From Sphingobacterium faecium (GTDB taxonomy: Bacteria > Bacteroidota > Bacteroidia > Sphingobacteriales > Sphingobacteriaceae), in assembly GCF_003054045.1 (NCBI RefSeq), contig NZ_QBKH01000005.1, forward strand, positions 124,001 through 188,000: a stretch of 64,000 bases of DNA, given 5' to 3'. A program made the translations under genes and the position numbers. The notes beneath the pieces were generated by a model. It did not search any database. It saw only the letters and a list, made by a program, of their open reading frames with translations, and was not told where the DNA came from. Shown piece after piece: positions 18,111 to 27,436 of the stretch. Numbering within the stretch: position 1 is the first letter of the stretch; each line of letters starts with the position of its first letter.

Positions 18111-18680
18111 TATACATCTAACCTTATCGGCTGCAATTCTTTGGTATCTTTAAACACTCCGAACAAGCATGCAGTCCATTTTAAAAATCAAAGCTAATAA
18201 ATGCATGACTACTGCCTCATAAAGATAAGAATACCAAAACTTTTGAACACTATAATTTCCAAATTTTATACCGCTAAATGCGATCTTCAAGTCGCCTTGT
18301 ATTATTCATTTTTAAATGGTAAAAATAGATCACCATCGGGTCTGATCAGACCTGAAATCATTTTCGTTTAATCATACACGTACCTTCCATAAATCACCAT
18401 CCATTGATGATCAAAAACTCACATGGGCTATTTTACAATTAACACTCCGTTATTTATATGATTTCCTAAGATTGAATCAGTTCATCTTCAAATTGGTCTG
18501 AAGCATAATTAAGTTCTTTTAGATCGTGATACACATACTCTGCCGACAAACATGCTACCTCAACATGTGGTTTTATCATCAGCTGCTGTATAAGGTCCTC
18601 CCCTTCTTACAGTCATTTCATTGAATGAACTGAAAACCAAGAAGCTTAAAAAAGACAGCCATAAATAAGTCCTTTCATTG
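18111..18680. other. Intergenic stretch with one gene remnant
   Basis: Apart from the remnant at 18466-18606, nothing convincing is seen in these 570 nt. Confidence 0.55.
18466..18606 (-). pseudogene. C-terminal remnant of an unknown gene
   Basis: A 46-codon minus-strand frame reads as good protein (EDLIQQLMIKPHVEVACL, AEYVYHDLKELNYASDQFEDEL) and ends in TAG. An in-frame TAA directly precedes it and there is no start, so it looks like the tail of a decayed gene. The family is not recognised. Confidence 0.5.
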
Positions 18681-19682
18681 CTACCTCAGATGATTAGAAA
18701 GATAATTCAATATTTCCATCGCTACTTGTTGGTGGATCAATTTTCTATCTATGCTGTGGTCATCTTGATAATAAGTTGACTCCTCTTTTTGCAACTGCGG
18801 GTTACCCTCATTCAAAAAAATGTAATGACCTGTATTTCTAGGCAGCTTAACAAATTTCGACCCTGAAATAAGACTACTGTATTTTAATCCATTAGTTTCA
18901 ATTGGGGCGATTTGATCATTATTTGCGCCGATTATTAATACTGGAGGCATAATAGGATACTTCTGTTCCGAAAGTCCCAAACCTAAAGCTGGAGCCAGGG
19001 CTATATGCACTTTAAATCGACTATCTTTCACAGCTGTGGGTACTTCTGTGCAAGGTATCCTCGTCAATAGTCCTGTCAGGTCACCAAGCTCCGGAACAAT
19101 GAATTCTTTATGGCCTCTTTCGGATAAAGCGTTACGTTTCAGTAGCTCACAGTCTAATTGAATGCCCGCTAGTGCCAGTGCTGTATACCCACCCAATGAA
19201 AAACCTATCGTAGCAATTCGATTACTGTCCACATAATTATTAAAACGCTCGTCCTTTAAAAATGAAGAGAGCAGGAAACTCAGATCCAACGGCCTTTCCC
19301 AATAGCGAACAAAATACTCTGGGATTTTATGATCAAGAGTATTTCCCCAATGATCCGGTGCGATAACGATGTATCCATTCTTCGCCAATTCAATCGCCAG
19401 CCAAGATAAACTCAGCCTGTTACCTCCTGTACCATGCGATAATACGATCAGCGGATATTTCTTATTTATAAATGTCGCATTCTGTATTGTGGGAGGTAAT
19501 ACAAACGGTAGTTCTGTCTCTCTGATATCTAGATCAGCTGTTGGATACCATACCTGAGTCTTTAAGGGACGCTTCCGAGAATGGTCAAGATAACTGATCG
19601 TCCTTTCGCCGACATTTGACATCTGACCATGACAAAAGCATGAGATTAAGATCAATAAAAAAATAATCCACGTACGATTCAT
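18681..19682 (-). CDS. Exported alpha/beta hydrolase (dienelactone hydrolase-like)
   Basis: A 333-residue alpha/beta hydrolase with an N-terminal signal peptide (hydrophobic core at about 5-17, cleavage near CHG). VLSHGTGGNRLSLSWLA provides the oxyanion-hole region and IATIGFSLGGYTAL the nucleophile elbow with catalytic Ser. The acid is probably in IGANNDQIAP, and the His in NTGHYIF near the C-terminus. It resembles predicted dienelactone hydrolase or acetylhydrolase-like enzymes. It is monocistronic as far as can be seen. Substrate unknown. Confidence 0.86.
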   Translation of the reverse strand: MNRTWIIFLLILISCFCHGQMSNVGERTISYLDHSRKRPLKTQVWYPTADLDIRETELPFVLPPTIQNATFINKKYPLIVLSHGTGGNRLSLSWLAIELAKNGYIVIAPDHWGNTLDHKIPEYFVRYWERPLDLSFLLSSFLKDERFNNYVDSNRIATIGFSLGGYTALALAGIQLDCELLKRNALSERGHKEFIVPELGDLTGLLTRIPCTEVPTAVKDSRFKVHIALAPALGLGLSEQKYPIMPPVLIIGANNDQIAPIETNGLKYSSLISGSKFVKLPRNTGHYIFLNEGNPQLQKEESTYYQDDHSIDRKLIHQQVAMEILNYLSNHLR

Positions 19683-19892
19683 CTGTTAATAAATTTTAAG
19701 TATAAGCATTTCAATGAGCATAATATAGAAGTCCTGATTAGTGCAATATCAGGCTCTCAAGGAGCTCATTTCACCTGGCGAAATCTAGCTAAATAAGCTT
19801 TCCATTTGCTGTCTCCGATTTTTAAATAGGATAAAATATAAGTCAATCCATATGGAAACTCCCCTATAATCAAGCATCTCTTTTAATCTAGC

Positions 19893-20513
19893 TTATACGG
19901 ACTTCTTTTTTCTCCAGAATACAACATTGGTATAAACGGTCGTCCCCACCAAAATACATATTGCGATCACATTGATGACTTTAGAGATCAGACCGGTCTG
20001 TGGACCTAAAAAACAGAGAATGAGAAGCGTACTTATATATATTACACCAGCATTGACCCAAAGCTTTGATACCTTCGGAGCATACCTCTTTTGGGGTAGA
20101 TCATTTTCAGAATTTAATTCCGCTATTCTATTTTTATCCCAATAAAGTAAAATTAAACCGGCGACCATCATTAAACTCGTGATGATCCAGGTACCTGTAA
20201 AGTGCAGAGAAATGGTGATCATCCAGATATTGGTTGTTATTGCCATAAAGAAAAATGTCCCGATTAACGCAAAGCGCTGTGTCATCAGCAGGATTGCGGT
20301 GACGATTTGAGCCAAGCCAAGAAAATTATAATAGATCCCGGAAAGATAAAGTACCTCAAAAAACTGACCTATCGCACCAGTTGTTGGTAATTGAGTAAAC
20401 CTCTCGCCCATTAATTTTGTAAATCCAGAGGGTACAAATGCCAATGCAATAAGATACCGGATGTGGATAATGGTCCATTGGACAAATTTAATTTGTTGTA
20501 ATTGATAAAACAT
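19893..20513 (-). CDS. DoxX-like integral membrane protein
   Basis: A 206-residue protein with about five membrane helices. The N-terminal part (IRYLIALAFVPSGFTKLMGERF) and the following helix pair match the DoxX-like fold, in which the small helix bundle is associated with thiol or oxidative-stress functions in other bacteria. The C-terminal tail contains two more hydrophobic segments. Its upstream region carries a TAAATTTG -7 box and a TGGTTA-N4-TAACCA palindrome in the same arrangement as the class D beta-lactamase gene. Family assignment is moderate. Confidence 0.7.
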   Translation of the reverse strand: MFYQLQQIKFVQWTIIHIRYLIALAFVPSGFTKLMGERFTQLPTTGAIGQFFEVLYLSGIYYNFLGLAQIVTAILLMTQRFALIGTFFFMAITTNIWMITISLHFTGTWIITSLMMVAGLILLYWDKNRIAELNSENDLPQKRYAPKVSKLWVNAGVIYISTLLILCFLGPQTGLISKVINVIAICILVGTTVYTNVVFWRKKKSV

Positions 20514-20963
20514 AGCAGAAAAAGGATGAGGTGATGTTAATTACAAAATAGCTTTGGAAGATAAGTTTTTAAGATATAGACACCTATTTCCCTTTCAGCC
20601 AACGTATATTTTGTCATTTGCATCATTATTTCTTATTGATTAGCAAATTTACCACAATTGACTCATTAAAGTCAATGGTTATCTTTAACCAAAAATAACC
20701 AAATCTTCAAAATTTTGCAGCTCAAACATATTGTTGTTTATCGTATTTCCTTATTCTACAGTGATCAGCAATCAAACCGCAGTAGAGCCTTCATTCCAGC
20801 GCTTTTTATCAATCAGTGCTTATTACTTTTCGGGATCATAACTTAGGCCAACGTCTTTATTAAGTTCAGCTCTTGCCTTACAACCATGGATTCCTCAAAA
20901 GTGAGTTTCTTTCATACAACTTCTTCTCCCTCTTAGAAGATCCGTTGTGAGCAGTCGTCGTTT
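20514..20963. other. Intergenic stretch upstream of the DoxX-like gene
   Basis: It holds the promoter and operator described at 20644-20691. The rest shows only short interrupted minus-strand frames near 20790-20870 that may be decayed coding sequence. Confidence 0.5.
20644..20691 (-). promoter_or_regulatory. Promoter and operator of the DoxX-like gene
   Basis: On the minus strand, TAAATTTG (20651-20644) matches the -7 consensus. The palindrome TGGTTA-N4-TAACCA at 20676-20691 lies 24 nt upstream of it, overlapping or abutting the -33 position. Two other promoters in the window have the same layout. Confidence 0.65.
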
Positions 20964-21680
20964 TTATACATTTACATCATTCATTGCGGGCATATTGATT
21001 TCTTTTACACAGCTCGCATTAGACGTTGATATGATAAATTTTAATGCATTTATCACGTCTTGCAAAGGAATCAGATTTCCTTCAGTTTGTTTTATAACAG
21101 TTTCGACATTTTCATCATTTTCAAATTCAGTTGCTAAATAGCCTAAGTTTAATATGGAAACCCCAATTTTATATGCACGAAGATTTTCTCTTAATGCATG
21201 CACTACACCCCTTAATGCAAACTTTGTAGCAGCAAAAGTGACTTCTTTTCCATTATGATTATCTAAACCCCAAGTGGAGCCGATCAATATGACCTTGGCG
21301 TTTTCAGATTGTTTTAAATTTTTAATTACTGCCTTAATATTCAAAATACAAGAAGTGATATTTGTATCTATCAAAGTGCATATTTCTGATTCATCATTTT
21401 CTTCAAAACTATATTTTTCTGTAAAAGCATTACTTTCCCATATTCCAACATTATAAATGAAATAATCTATTTTTTTATTCCCTATATGAGCCCGAATAGT
21501 TTCTGAAGAATTTTTAGGATTGGACAAATCGGTGCTAATCCACTTTACATTTGATTTCTCTTTCAGGTAGTTTGGTTTACTTCTTGAAATCCCAAATACT
21601 TCATCATGCTCATCAGGTAAGCTTTTCGTAATGACCTTTCCAAGACCTTTACTAATTCCAAAAATTAAGTATGTTTTCAT
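20964..21680 (-). CDS. SDR-like NAD(P)-binding protein lacking the catalytic Tyr
   Basis: A 238-residue short-chain dehydrogenase/reductase fold. The cofactor loop GISKGLGK (near residue 7) is intact and the usual NNAG motif appears as YNVG. The catalytic Ser is present in LIGSTWGL. The YxxxK motif is replaced by FAATK, so the catalytic tyrosine is phenylalanine while the lysine remains. This suggests a non-catalytic or altered function. The ATG at 21680 is used; the longer frame begins with TTG. It has no obvious operon partners. Confidence 0.82.
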   Translation of the reverse strand: MKTYLIFGISKGLGKVITKSLPDEHDEVFGISRSKPNYLKEKSNVKWISTDLSNPKNSSETIRAHIGNKKIDYFIYNVGIWESNAFTEKYSFEENDESEICTLIDTNITSCILNIKAVIKNLKQSENAKVILIGSTWGLDNHNGKEVTFAATKFALRGVVHALRENLRAYKIGVSILNLGYLATEFENDENVETVIKQTEGNLIPLQDVINALKFIISTSNASCVKEINMPAMNDVNV

Positions 21681-22046
21681 TTCCGCTTTCAAATTTTTAT
21701 GTGTTGAGGATGATGGTTCACATTTCGAATCCTGGCATCCAGATGTACTTTTCAGTATGAACTGTTGTGCCTAACATACAATTTTTTAAGCAAAAAATTA
21801 CCGTATGGATCAAAAAGATTGATCTTCGTTAATCATTCCCTCAACCGGTCCAGATGTGGTATCATAAACAAGTACCTAACGACGAGTAGAAATGAGTTAA
21901 AAAGATTTCACTATTGCCTCCTTAAAAACCATTTCAACGATCCATTTTGCCTATTCACCGAAATTCAAATTGTTTTCACAAAATTCCGACAGACATTTAC
22001 ATCAGAATCAAATCAATAGTACTTTATAAATTAACATCTCCATCTT
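21681..22046. other. Upstream region of dps
   Basis: No gene is seen in 366 nt. It contains a 32-nt element (21932-21963) nearly identical to one upstream of the bicupin gene. Confidence 0.6.
21932..21963 (+). promoter_or_regulatory. Element shared with the bicupin upstream region (dps copy)
   Basis: This matches 27437-27468 at 28 of 32 positions with no gap; the core CATTTTGCCTATTCA is exact. It ends 83 nt before the dps ATG. It is probably regulatory, but the factor is unknown. Confidence 0.55.
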
Positions 22047-22520
22047 ATGCAAACAAACACCGGACTTACAGCACAAAACGCAGATGCTGTAGCAGCAGAA
22101 TTAGCAAAATTATTAGCAGACGAATTTGTACTCTACATCAAAACAAGAAATGCACATTGGAATGTCACTGGTGACAATTTTCACGCAAACCATATTTTCT
22201 TTGAAGAACAATACAAACAGCTTGATGCATTGATTGACAGCGTTGCAGAACGTATTCGCAAAATCGGGCATTATGCACCTGCAAGCATGAAAATTTATTT
22301 AGAGCTCACTCACCTTACCGAATATAGCGAAAGAGCTAACGACGGTCTTGGTTTTATGAAAGATCTGCTACAAGACCATGAAAATATGATCGAATTTATA
22401 CGTGGCAACATCACACCCTTTTCCGAAAAGTTTAAAGATTATGGTACTAGCGATTTTGTTACCGGCCTCATGGAGACACATGAAGAAATGGCGTGGATGA
22501 TCCGTTCATACTTCAGATAA
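22047..22520 (+). CDS. dps: Dps family DNA-binding ferritin-like protein
   Basis: A 157-residue Dps protein, which forms a dodecameric cage that oxidises iron with peroxide and protects DNA. The ferroxidase ligands lie in the signature NAHWNVTGDNFHANHIFFEE and in the following DALIDSVAERIRKIG. The length and spacing are canonical. It shares a 32-nt upstream element with the bicupin operon, which suggests common stress control. The LytTR gene follows after 68 nt but has its own promoter. Confidence 0.95.
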   Translation: MQTNTGLTAQNADAVAAELAKLLADEFVLYIKTRNAHWNVTGDNFHANHIFFEEQYKQLDALIDSVAERIRKIGHYAPASMKIYLELTHLTEYSERANDGLGFMKDLLQDHENMIEFIRGNITPFSEKFKDYGTSDFVTGLMETHEEMAWMIRSYFR

Positions 22521-22532
22521 TCCGTGTCAGAC

Positions 22533-22564
22533 GTTTCAAAATAAAAAAGGAATAATTATATTTG
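22533..22564 (+). promoter_or_regulatory. Promoter of the LytTR regulator gene
   Basis: TATATTTG at 22557-22564 matches the -7 consensus. TTTC at 22533-22536, 20 nt upstream, is one base from the TTTG -33 box. The gene starts 24 nt downstream. Confidence 0.6.
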
Positions 22565-22588
22565 TGTCAACCCTAATAAACTATTCCC

Positions 22589-23284
22589 ATGAAAGCTCTG
22601 ATCGTTGACGATAATGATATGGCAAGAACCACCTTGGCACATTTGGCAAAACAAATTCCAACTCTGACTATTGTGAATCAATATTCGAACGCAATAGAAG
22701 CTTACAATCATTTGCAGAACAATCATGTTGACTTGATATTTTTAGATATCGAAATGCCGGAAATGACTGGAATTGAGCTGACAAAAACATTGCCCAAGAA
22801 AGATACGATCATCATTTTCACATCTTCTAACAAAGAATATGCACTGGAAGCTTTCGAACTCAATATTGCCGATTATATTTTGAAGCCAATCACGCCAGCC
22901 CGATTTTTGCAGGCCGTAAACAAAGCACAAACGATCTGGAACAGTAAGAAAGAACAGGTGCAGGTCGAAAAGGAAGAGTTTATTTTTGTACGAGATTCCA
23001 ACGTTACGAGGCGCTTAAAATTAGATGATATTTTGTATGCAGAAGCGATGGGCGACTATGTCAAATTTTATACGAAAGACAAAATGTTTGCGATTCACGG
23101 CACTATGAAAACTGCTGAAGAACGATTACCAAAGGACAATTTTATTAGAGTGCATCGTTCCTTCATCATCGCTGTGAGTAAAATTGACACGTTGCAGGAT
23201 GGTGGAATTGTACTAGATGGAAAATTTGTTCCGGTTGCAGATGCTTACAGAAAAGCACTCAATACCCGGATGAATGTCTTTTAA
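22589..23284 (+). CDS. LytTR family response regulator
   Basis: A 231-residue two-component regulator. The receiver domain has KALIVDDND at the start, phospho-acceptor Asp in IFLDIEMPEM (about residue 53) and YILKPI with the conserved Lys. The C-terminal LytTR DNA-binding domain has FIFVRDSNVTRRL, YAEAMGDYVKFYT and NFIRVHRSFIIAV. The usual partner is a LytS/histidine kinase of the YehU type, which is absent here; the hybrid kinase 160 nt downstream carries its own receiver. Target genes are unknown. Confidence 0.93.
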   Translation: MKALIVDDNDMARTTLAHLAKQIPTLTIVNQYSNAIEAYNHLQNNHVDLIFLDIEMPEMTGIELTKTLPKKDTIIIFTSSNKEYALEAFELNIADYILKPITPARFLQAVNKAQTIWNSKKEQVQVEKEEFIFVRDSNVTRRLKLDDILYAEAMGDYVKFYTKDKMFAIHGTMKTAEERLPKDNFIRVHRSFIIAVSKIDTLQDGGIVLDGKFVPVADAYRKALNTRMNVF

Positions 23285-23292
23285 AATACTTG

Positions 23293-23446
23293 TATTTAAC
23301 TGATCCATCTCACCTCCATCGATTCTTCAAAGAACGTTTACCACGCTCCTATGGGCTCATCAATACAAGTATTTCGACTCAAAAGGCACAAACTGTCATT
23401 TTTAGTTTCAAAATAAAAGTCAATCTGCATCACTTTAACATTTAAC
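23293..23446 (+). pseudogene. C-terminal remnant of an AraC family regulator
   Basis: A frame with no start reads YLTDPSHLHRFFKERL, the diagnostic second helix-turn-helix of AraC regulators, then continues to a TAA just before the histidine kinase ATG. The rest of the gene is missing. Confidence 0.65.
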
Positions 23447-23447
23447 A

Positions 23448-25670
23448 ATGATCCATATTTCTTCGGTAATGGGAAACAAACGATTTGCATATCTCATAGT
23501 ACTTACTTTCCTTGCAGATTCTATATTATTGATCGCAGTTCAGGTCAATTCTGCTCGAAATACTAAGGAACTGATACAAAACAACAACACACTGCTCCAT
23601 GAACTGACATCTAGCAATCACTTGAGAGAAATTGACCGAGATATCTTAGGAGTAGAGAGCAGGATCAGAGCATCAATTGCCACCAACGATACCACACATC
23701 TTAACGGTGTAGATCAAAAAATCGATGATGTAGAAAATTTCTTAGATTCCCTTTCAAAAGATCATGCAGATGCGCAACAGCAGAAGCTGATAAAACGACT
23801 TGGCGCTTTGGCAATGGACAAAAAGATGATCAAAGAAACCCTTTTGCAACGCTACAAGATTTTGGGAAATATGGATGATCAAACTTCCATCGCCAATCCA
23901 CGCGCTAGACAAATATCAAACGAAATCACAGATATCACAGCGCAGATCTACAAAAGCCGACGACTTCAGGTAGCTGATCTCAGTAAGAAAAATGCAGAGA
24001 TGGGAAAAAAAGCGAAACTTTACGACATGTCACTGCTCATATTATTGGTGATCAGTGGTTCCATTATTGGATATCACATTATCCGTCAGTTTCGCCGACA
24101 ACATGTATTGATTAAAGAATTGGATATTGCCCAGAAAAAAGCATCAGTCGCTGCGCAAACGAAAGAAAATTTTCTGGCAAATATGAGCCACGAAATCAGA
24201 ACACCGTTGACCGGGATTCTAGGCTTTACCAATCTGTTGCAAAAAAGGCCATTGGATGCCACATCCGAGGAATTTGTTTCATCCATCCAGCGGGCAGGTG
24301 AAAATTTGATGACCATAATCAATGACATTTTAGACCTATCTAAAATCGAGGCCGGTATGATGCGCATCACACCAGGAATATTCAGCATTAATGGTTTAAT
24401 CAACTCTGTAGAAACGTTATTCTTAGAACGGGCTAAAGAAAAAGGGCTGACCATGTATAGCAGTGTAGATCCTTCCATTCCTGATACACTGACTGGGGAT
24501 GCCACCAGATTGACACAAATTTTAGTCAACCTCATCGGAAATGCAATAAAATTTACGCATCAAGGAAAAATAAATATTGAAGTTTTTAATCGATCTCAAA
24601 TTGGGCAAGATATCGTTCTTGAATTCAAAATTTCTGATACTGGTATCGGCATTGATAAAGAAAAATTGCATGAAGTTTTTGAAAGATTCAATCAAGGCGA
24701 AGATTCCATTACCCGCAACTTCGGAGGTACAGGTTTAGGACTATCCATTGTCAAAAAATTAATTCTTTTACAAAATGGGGACATCGCAGTCAGTAGTGAG
24801 CAAGGAAAAGGAACAACATTTCTTTTTCACATTCCTTATGGGATTGCCAAAGAACAACTTCATGTCATTTCGACCGACCGAACTGCTTCGCTCCAAAAAC
24901 AACTTGATACTCCCCTTCGGGTTCTGGTGGTTGATGATAACGCCCTCAATCAAAGCCTACTTAATCATTTGCTCTTACAGTGGAACATCAGCTTTAAGAT
25001 CGTATCTAATGGTTTGGAAGCAATAGAACAATTAACCGAGGAAACCTACGATTTGATATTGATGGATATCCAGATGCCCAAAATGGATGGTTATGCGGCC
25101 ACTCAGCACATCCGTGAAGAGCTGAAGCTGGCTATACCAATCATCGCCATGACAGCACACGCCATGGCGGGCGAACGCGAAAAGTGCCTCAGCCGAGGTA
25201 TGAATGAATACATTTCTAAACCCATTATCGAAGAGGATCTGTTAAAATTAATCTCTACTTTCGGACTAAAAGAGACTCCGAAAAAAGAGGTCATCATAGA
25301 AGCCGCTCCAATCCAATTTCAATGCATCGACCTCAGTTATATGCGCTCCATCAGCGGTGGAGATACTACTTTTGAAAAAACAGTTACGAAACAGTTTATT
25401 GACCATATTCCATCAAATTTAAACCAACTCAATCTGGCTTATCAAAATCAGGATTTCACTACCGTAAAATTAAGAGCGCACGATCTAAAATCAAGTCTGG
25501 CAATGATGGGCCTGTTAGCAGCATTACAAGAAAAGGTAAATCTGCTTGAAATGGCAACCGCACAACAACCTAACATCACACAAGCTTTAGCAGACATCAC
25601 AAACACCATTAACAGGGCGTATGAAGAAGCTACCTTATTTTTACAATCACTTAACCAACCTAAAAATTAA
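23448..25670 (+). CDS. Hybrid sensor histidine kinase with receiver and HPt domains
   Basis: A 740-residue membrane kinase. A first membrane helix (about 12-31) and a second (about 194-212) enclose a helical sensor region resembling CHASE3-type domains. HisKA follows with NMSHEIRTPLTG (His near 247), then the ATPase domain with NLIGNAIKFT, DTGIGI and GTGLGLSI. A receiver domain has VLVVDDNALN and the acceptor Asp near 539 in LILMDIQMPKMDG. A C-terminal HPt domain has LRAHDLKSSL (His near 677), so it can run an internal phosphorelay. The Old Yellow Enzyme gene starts 4 nt after the stop, suggesting cotranscription. Signal unknown. Confidence 0.94.
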   Translation: MIHISSVMGNKRFAYLIVLTFLADSILLIAVQVNSARNTKELIQNNNTLLHELTSSNHLREIDRDILGVESRIRASIATNDTTHLNGVDQKIDDVENFLDSLSKDHADAQQQKLIKRLGALAMDKKMIKETLLQRYKILGNMDDQTSIANPRARQISNEITDITAQIYKSRRLQVADLSKKNAEMGKKAKLYDMSLLILLVISGSIIGYHIIRQFRRQHVLIKELDIAQKKASVAAQTKENFLANMSHEIRTPLTGILGFTNLLQKRPLDATSEEFVSSIQRAGENLMTIINDILDLSKIEAGMMRITPGIFSINGLINSVETLFLERAKEKGLTMYSSVDPSIPDTLTGDATRLTQILVNLIGNAIKFTHQGKINIEVFNRSQIGQDIVLEFKISDTGIGIDKEKLHEVFERFNQGEDSITRNFGGTGLGLSIVKKLILLQNGDIAVSSEQGKGTTFLFHIPYGIAKEQLHVISTDRTASLQKQLDTPLRVLVVDDNALNQSLLNHLLLQWNISFKIVSNGLEAIEQLTEETYDLILMDIQMPKMDGYAATQHIREELKLAIPIIAMTAHAMAGEREKCLSRGMNEYISKPIIEEDLLKLISTFGLKETPKKEVIIEAAPIQFQCIDLSYMRSISGGDTTFEKTVTKQFIDHIPSNLNQLNLAYQNQDFTTVKLRAHDLKSSLAMMGLLAALQEKVNLLEMATAQQPNITQALADITNTINRAYEEATLFLQSLNQPKN

Positions 25671-25674
25671 AAAA

Positions 25675-26733
25675 ATGAACTTATTCTCTCCTTTAAAGCT
25701 TCGTCAGCTATCCTTAAAAAATAGAATTGTTGTTTCGCCCATGCAACAGTACAGTGCAATAAACGGTGTACCGGGCAACTGGCACATGGTGCATCTTGGC
25801 AGCCGTGCTGTAGGAGGTGCCGGTCTGATCATGACTGAATGTACGGCCATTGAACCCGAAGGCCTGGCTACATTAAGCGATGTCGGAATCTGGAACGACG
25901 AACAAAAAGATGCATGGAAAAAAATCGTCGAATTTGTCCATGATCAAGATGCAAAAATCGGAATCCAATTGTGGCATTCTGGTGGAAAAGGAAGTCTCAA
26001 ACATCCTAACGAACGTATGAAGCCGCTCACCAAGGACCAAGGAGGATGGACGCTAAAATCTTCTTCACCCACAGAAATGAATGGTATCATTCCACAAGAG
26101 CTATCCATTGATGAAATTCAGAAATTAAAAGTAAAGTTTGCTGATGCTGCACTTCGTGCTGTAGAAGCAGGATTTGATACAGTAGAATTACACGCTGGAC
26201 ATGGCTACCTTTTCCATCAGTTTTATTCTGCATCGATCAACAAAAGATTGGACGAATATGGTGGGAGCCTAGAAAATAGGATTCGGTTTCTGGTAGAAAC
26301 CGTTGTTGAAGTCCGAAGAGTACTTCCAGATGGAATGCCGTTACTCGTTCGGATTTCCGCTGTCGATTATCTCGAAACCGCAGATGCCTGGACATTGGAA
26401 GACAGCATTGTCTTAGCAAAAATATTGAAAGAAAATGGTGTAGACCTCATCACAGCTTCTGGAGGCGGTTTTGCAAATGTCAGTAAAGATCGGGTTTTCC
26501 CCAACTACCAGGTACCATTTGCCTCCACCATAAAACAACAGACTGCTATTGCAACCGGAGCAGTCGGAATGATTACAGAAGCGATGCAGGCAAACAGTAT
26601 TATTGCAAATGACGAGGCAGATCTGGTTTTTATTGCAAGAGAACATTTACGTGATCCATATTTTGCATTGCATGCCGCGAAAGATCTGGAAATAGAAACC
26701 GAAATCCCTTGGCAGTATAAAAGAGCTTTTTAA
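25675..26733 (+). CDS. Old Yellow Enzyme family NADH:flavin oxidoreductase (YqjM-like)
   Basis: A 352-residue FMN-dependent ene-reductase. The YqjM-type branch is shown by the short form, PMQQYSA near residue 21 and HAGHGYLFHQFYS followed by EYGGSLENRIRF. In YqjM the segment reads PMCMYS, with a redox-active Cys; here Gln replaces the Cys while the Tyr remains. LLVRISAVDY and VFIAREHLRDPYFA complete the barrel. The ATG at 25675 fits the N-terminus of homologues; a longer frame overlaps the kinase gene. A monooxygenase-fold membrane protein follows after 21 nt. Confidence 0.92.
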   Translation: MNLFSPLKLRQLSLKNRIVVSPMQQYSAINGVPGNWHMVHLGSRAVGGAGLIMTECTAIEPEGLATLSDVGIWNDEQKDAWKKIVEFVHDQDAKIGIQLWHSGGKGSLKHPNERMKPLTKDQGGWTLKSSSPTEMNGIIPQELSIDEIQKLKVKFADAALRAVEAGFDTVELHAGHGYLFHQFYSASINKRLDEYGGSLENRIRFLVETVVEVRRVLPDGMPLLVRISAVDYLETADAWTLEDSIVLAKILKENGVDLITASGGGFANVSKDRVFPNYQVPFASTIKQQTAIATGAVGMITEAMQANSIIANDEADLVFIAREHLRDPYFALHAAKDLEIETEIPWQYKRAF

Positions 26734-26754
26734 TTTTACTAAATTCTTATCGAT

Positions 26755-27306
26755 ATGGAAAATTCTGGCGCATCCGTGGTCATCACCCATCATATTTTGG
26801 ATGACAAACAAACCGAATATGAAAAATGGTTGGACGAAATTATTCCCATTACCCAACATTCAACAGGTTTTATAGACTTGCAGATTGTACGTCCTATACC
26901 TCAATTAACATTCGTTTATACCGTAATTATCCGGTTTGATACCATCCACAATCTAAAAAAATGGATGCAGTCAGACAGCCGAGAAAAATTAATTGAAAAG
27001 GCCCATCCTTTCTTTAGAAAAAATGACCGGTATCAAATAAAATCAGGTCTGGATTTTCTATTTAATAATGAAACCGAAAGCAACTCCGTACCCGTTCGCT
27101 GGAAACAGTATCTCGTCACCTGGTCAGCCATTTATCCCCTATCGATCATCATTCCCCTGATCACAGTTCCAATATGGAGATTTTTGAAAGTTCCTGCAAA
27201 CCACTACGTGGATGGGTTCTTCAATTCCGGTATAATCGTTCTGCTCATGGTATTTGTCGTGATGCCAAACTACACCAAACTCATCAAAAAATGGCTGTAT
27301 AGCTAG
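26755..27306 (+). CDS. Antibiotic biosynthesis monooxygenase (ABM)-like protein with two membrane helices
   Basis: A 183-residue protein. The N-terminal half (about 5-100) has the dimeric alpha/beta-barrel ABM fold pattern: VVITHHILDDKQTEYEKWL, STGFIDLQIVRP and FDTIHNLKKWMQS. The C-terminal half contains two membrane segments at about 122-139 and 155-172, as in the membrane-anchored ABM family. It follows the Old Yellow Enzyme by 21 nt, and a terminator at 27346-27377 closes the unit. A quinone or reactive-aldehyde detoxification role is only a guess from context. Confidence 0.82.
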   Translation: MENSGASVVITHHILDDKQTEYEKWLDEIIPITQHSTGFIDLQIVRPIPQLTFVYTVIIRFDTIHNLKKWMQSDSREKLIEKAHPFFRKNDRYQIKSGLDFLFNNETESNSVPVRWKQYLVTWSAIYPLSIIIPLITVPIWRFLKVPANHYVDGFFNSGIIVLLMVFVVMPNYTKLIKKWLYS

Positions 27307-27345
27307 TATCAGTTTACTTCGCAGTCCTCGTTTTAATAATCCTAT

Positions 27346-27377
27346 AAATCCGTTTCAATCCAATTGAAGTGGATTTT
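27346..27377 (+). terminator. Terminator after the OYE-ABM unit
   Basis: A hairpin formed by two paired blocks (27346-27351 with 27071-type partner 27371-27376, and 27354-27359 with 27363-27368), interrupted by an unpaired GT on each side, ends in a T-run. Confidence 0.7.
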
Positions 27378-27436
27378 TATCTTATGATGGGGTCTTTTAT
27401 CTCTTATAGATTAGCCCGCAACTATTTCTTTCAAAG

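Noticed and set aside
20760..20963. Possible decayed coding sequence upstream of the SDR-like gene
   Set aside because: Only short pieces between stops look protein-like; too weak to list as a pseudogene.
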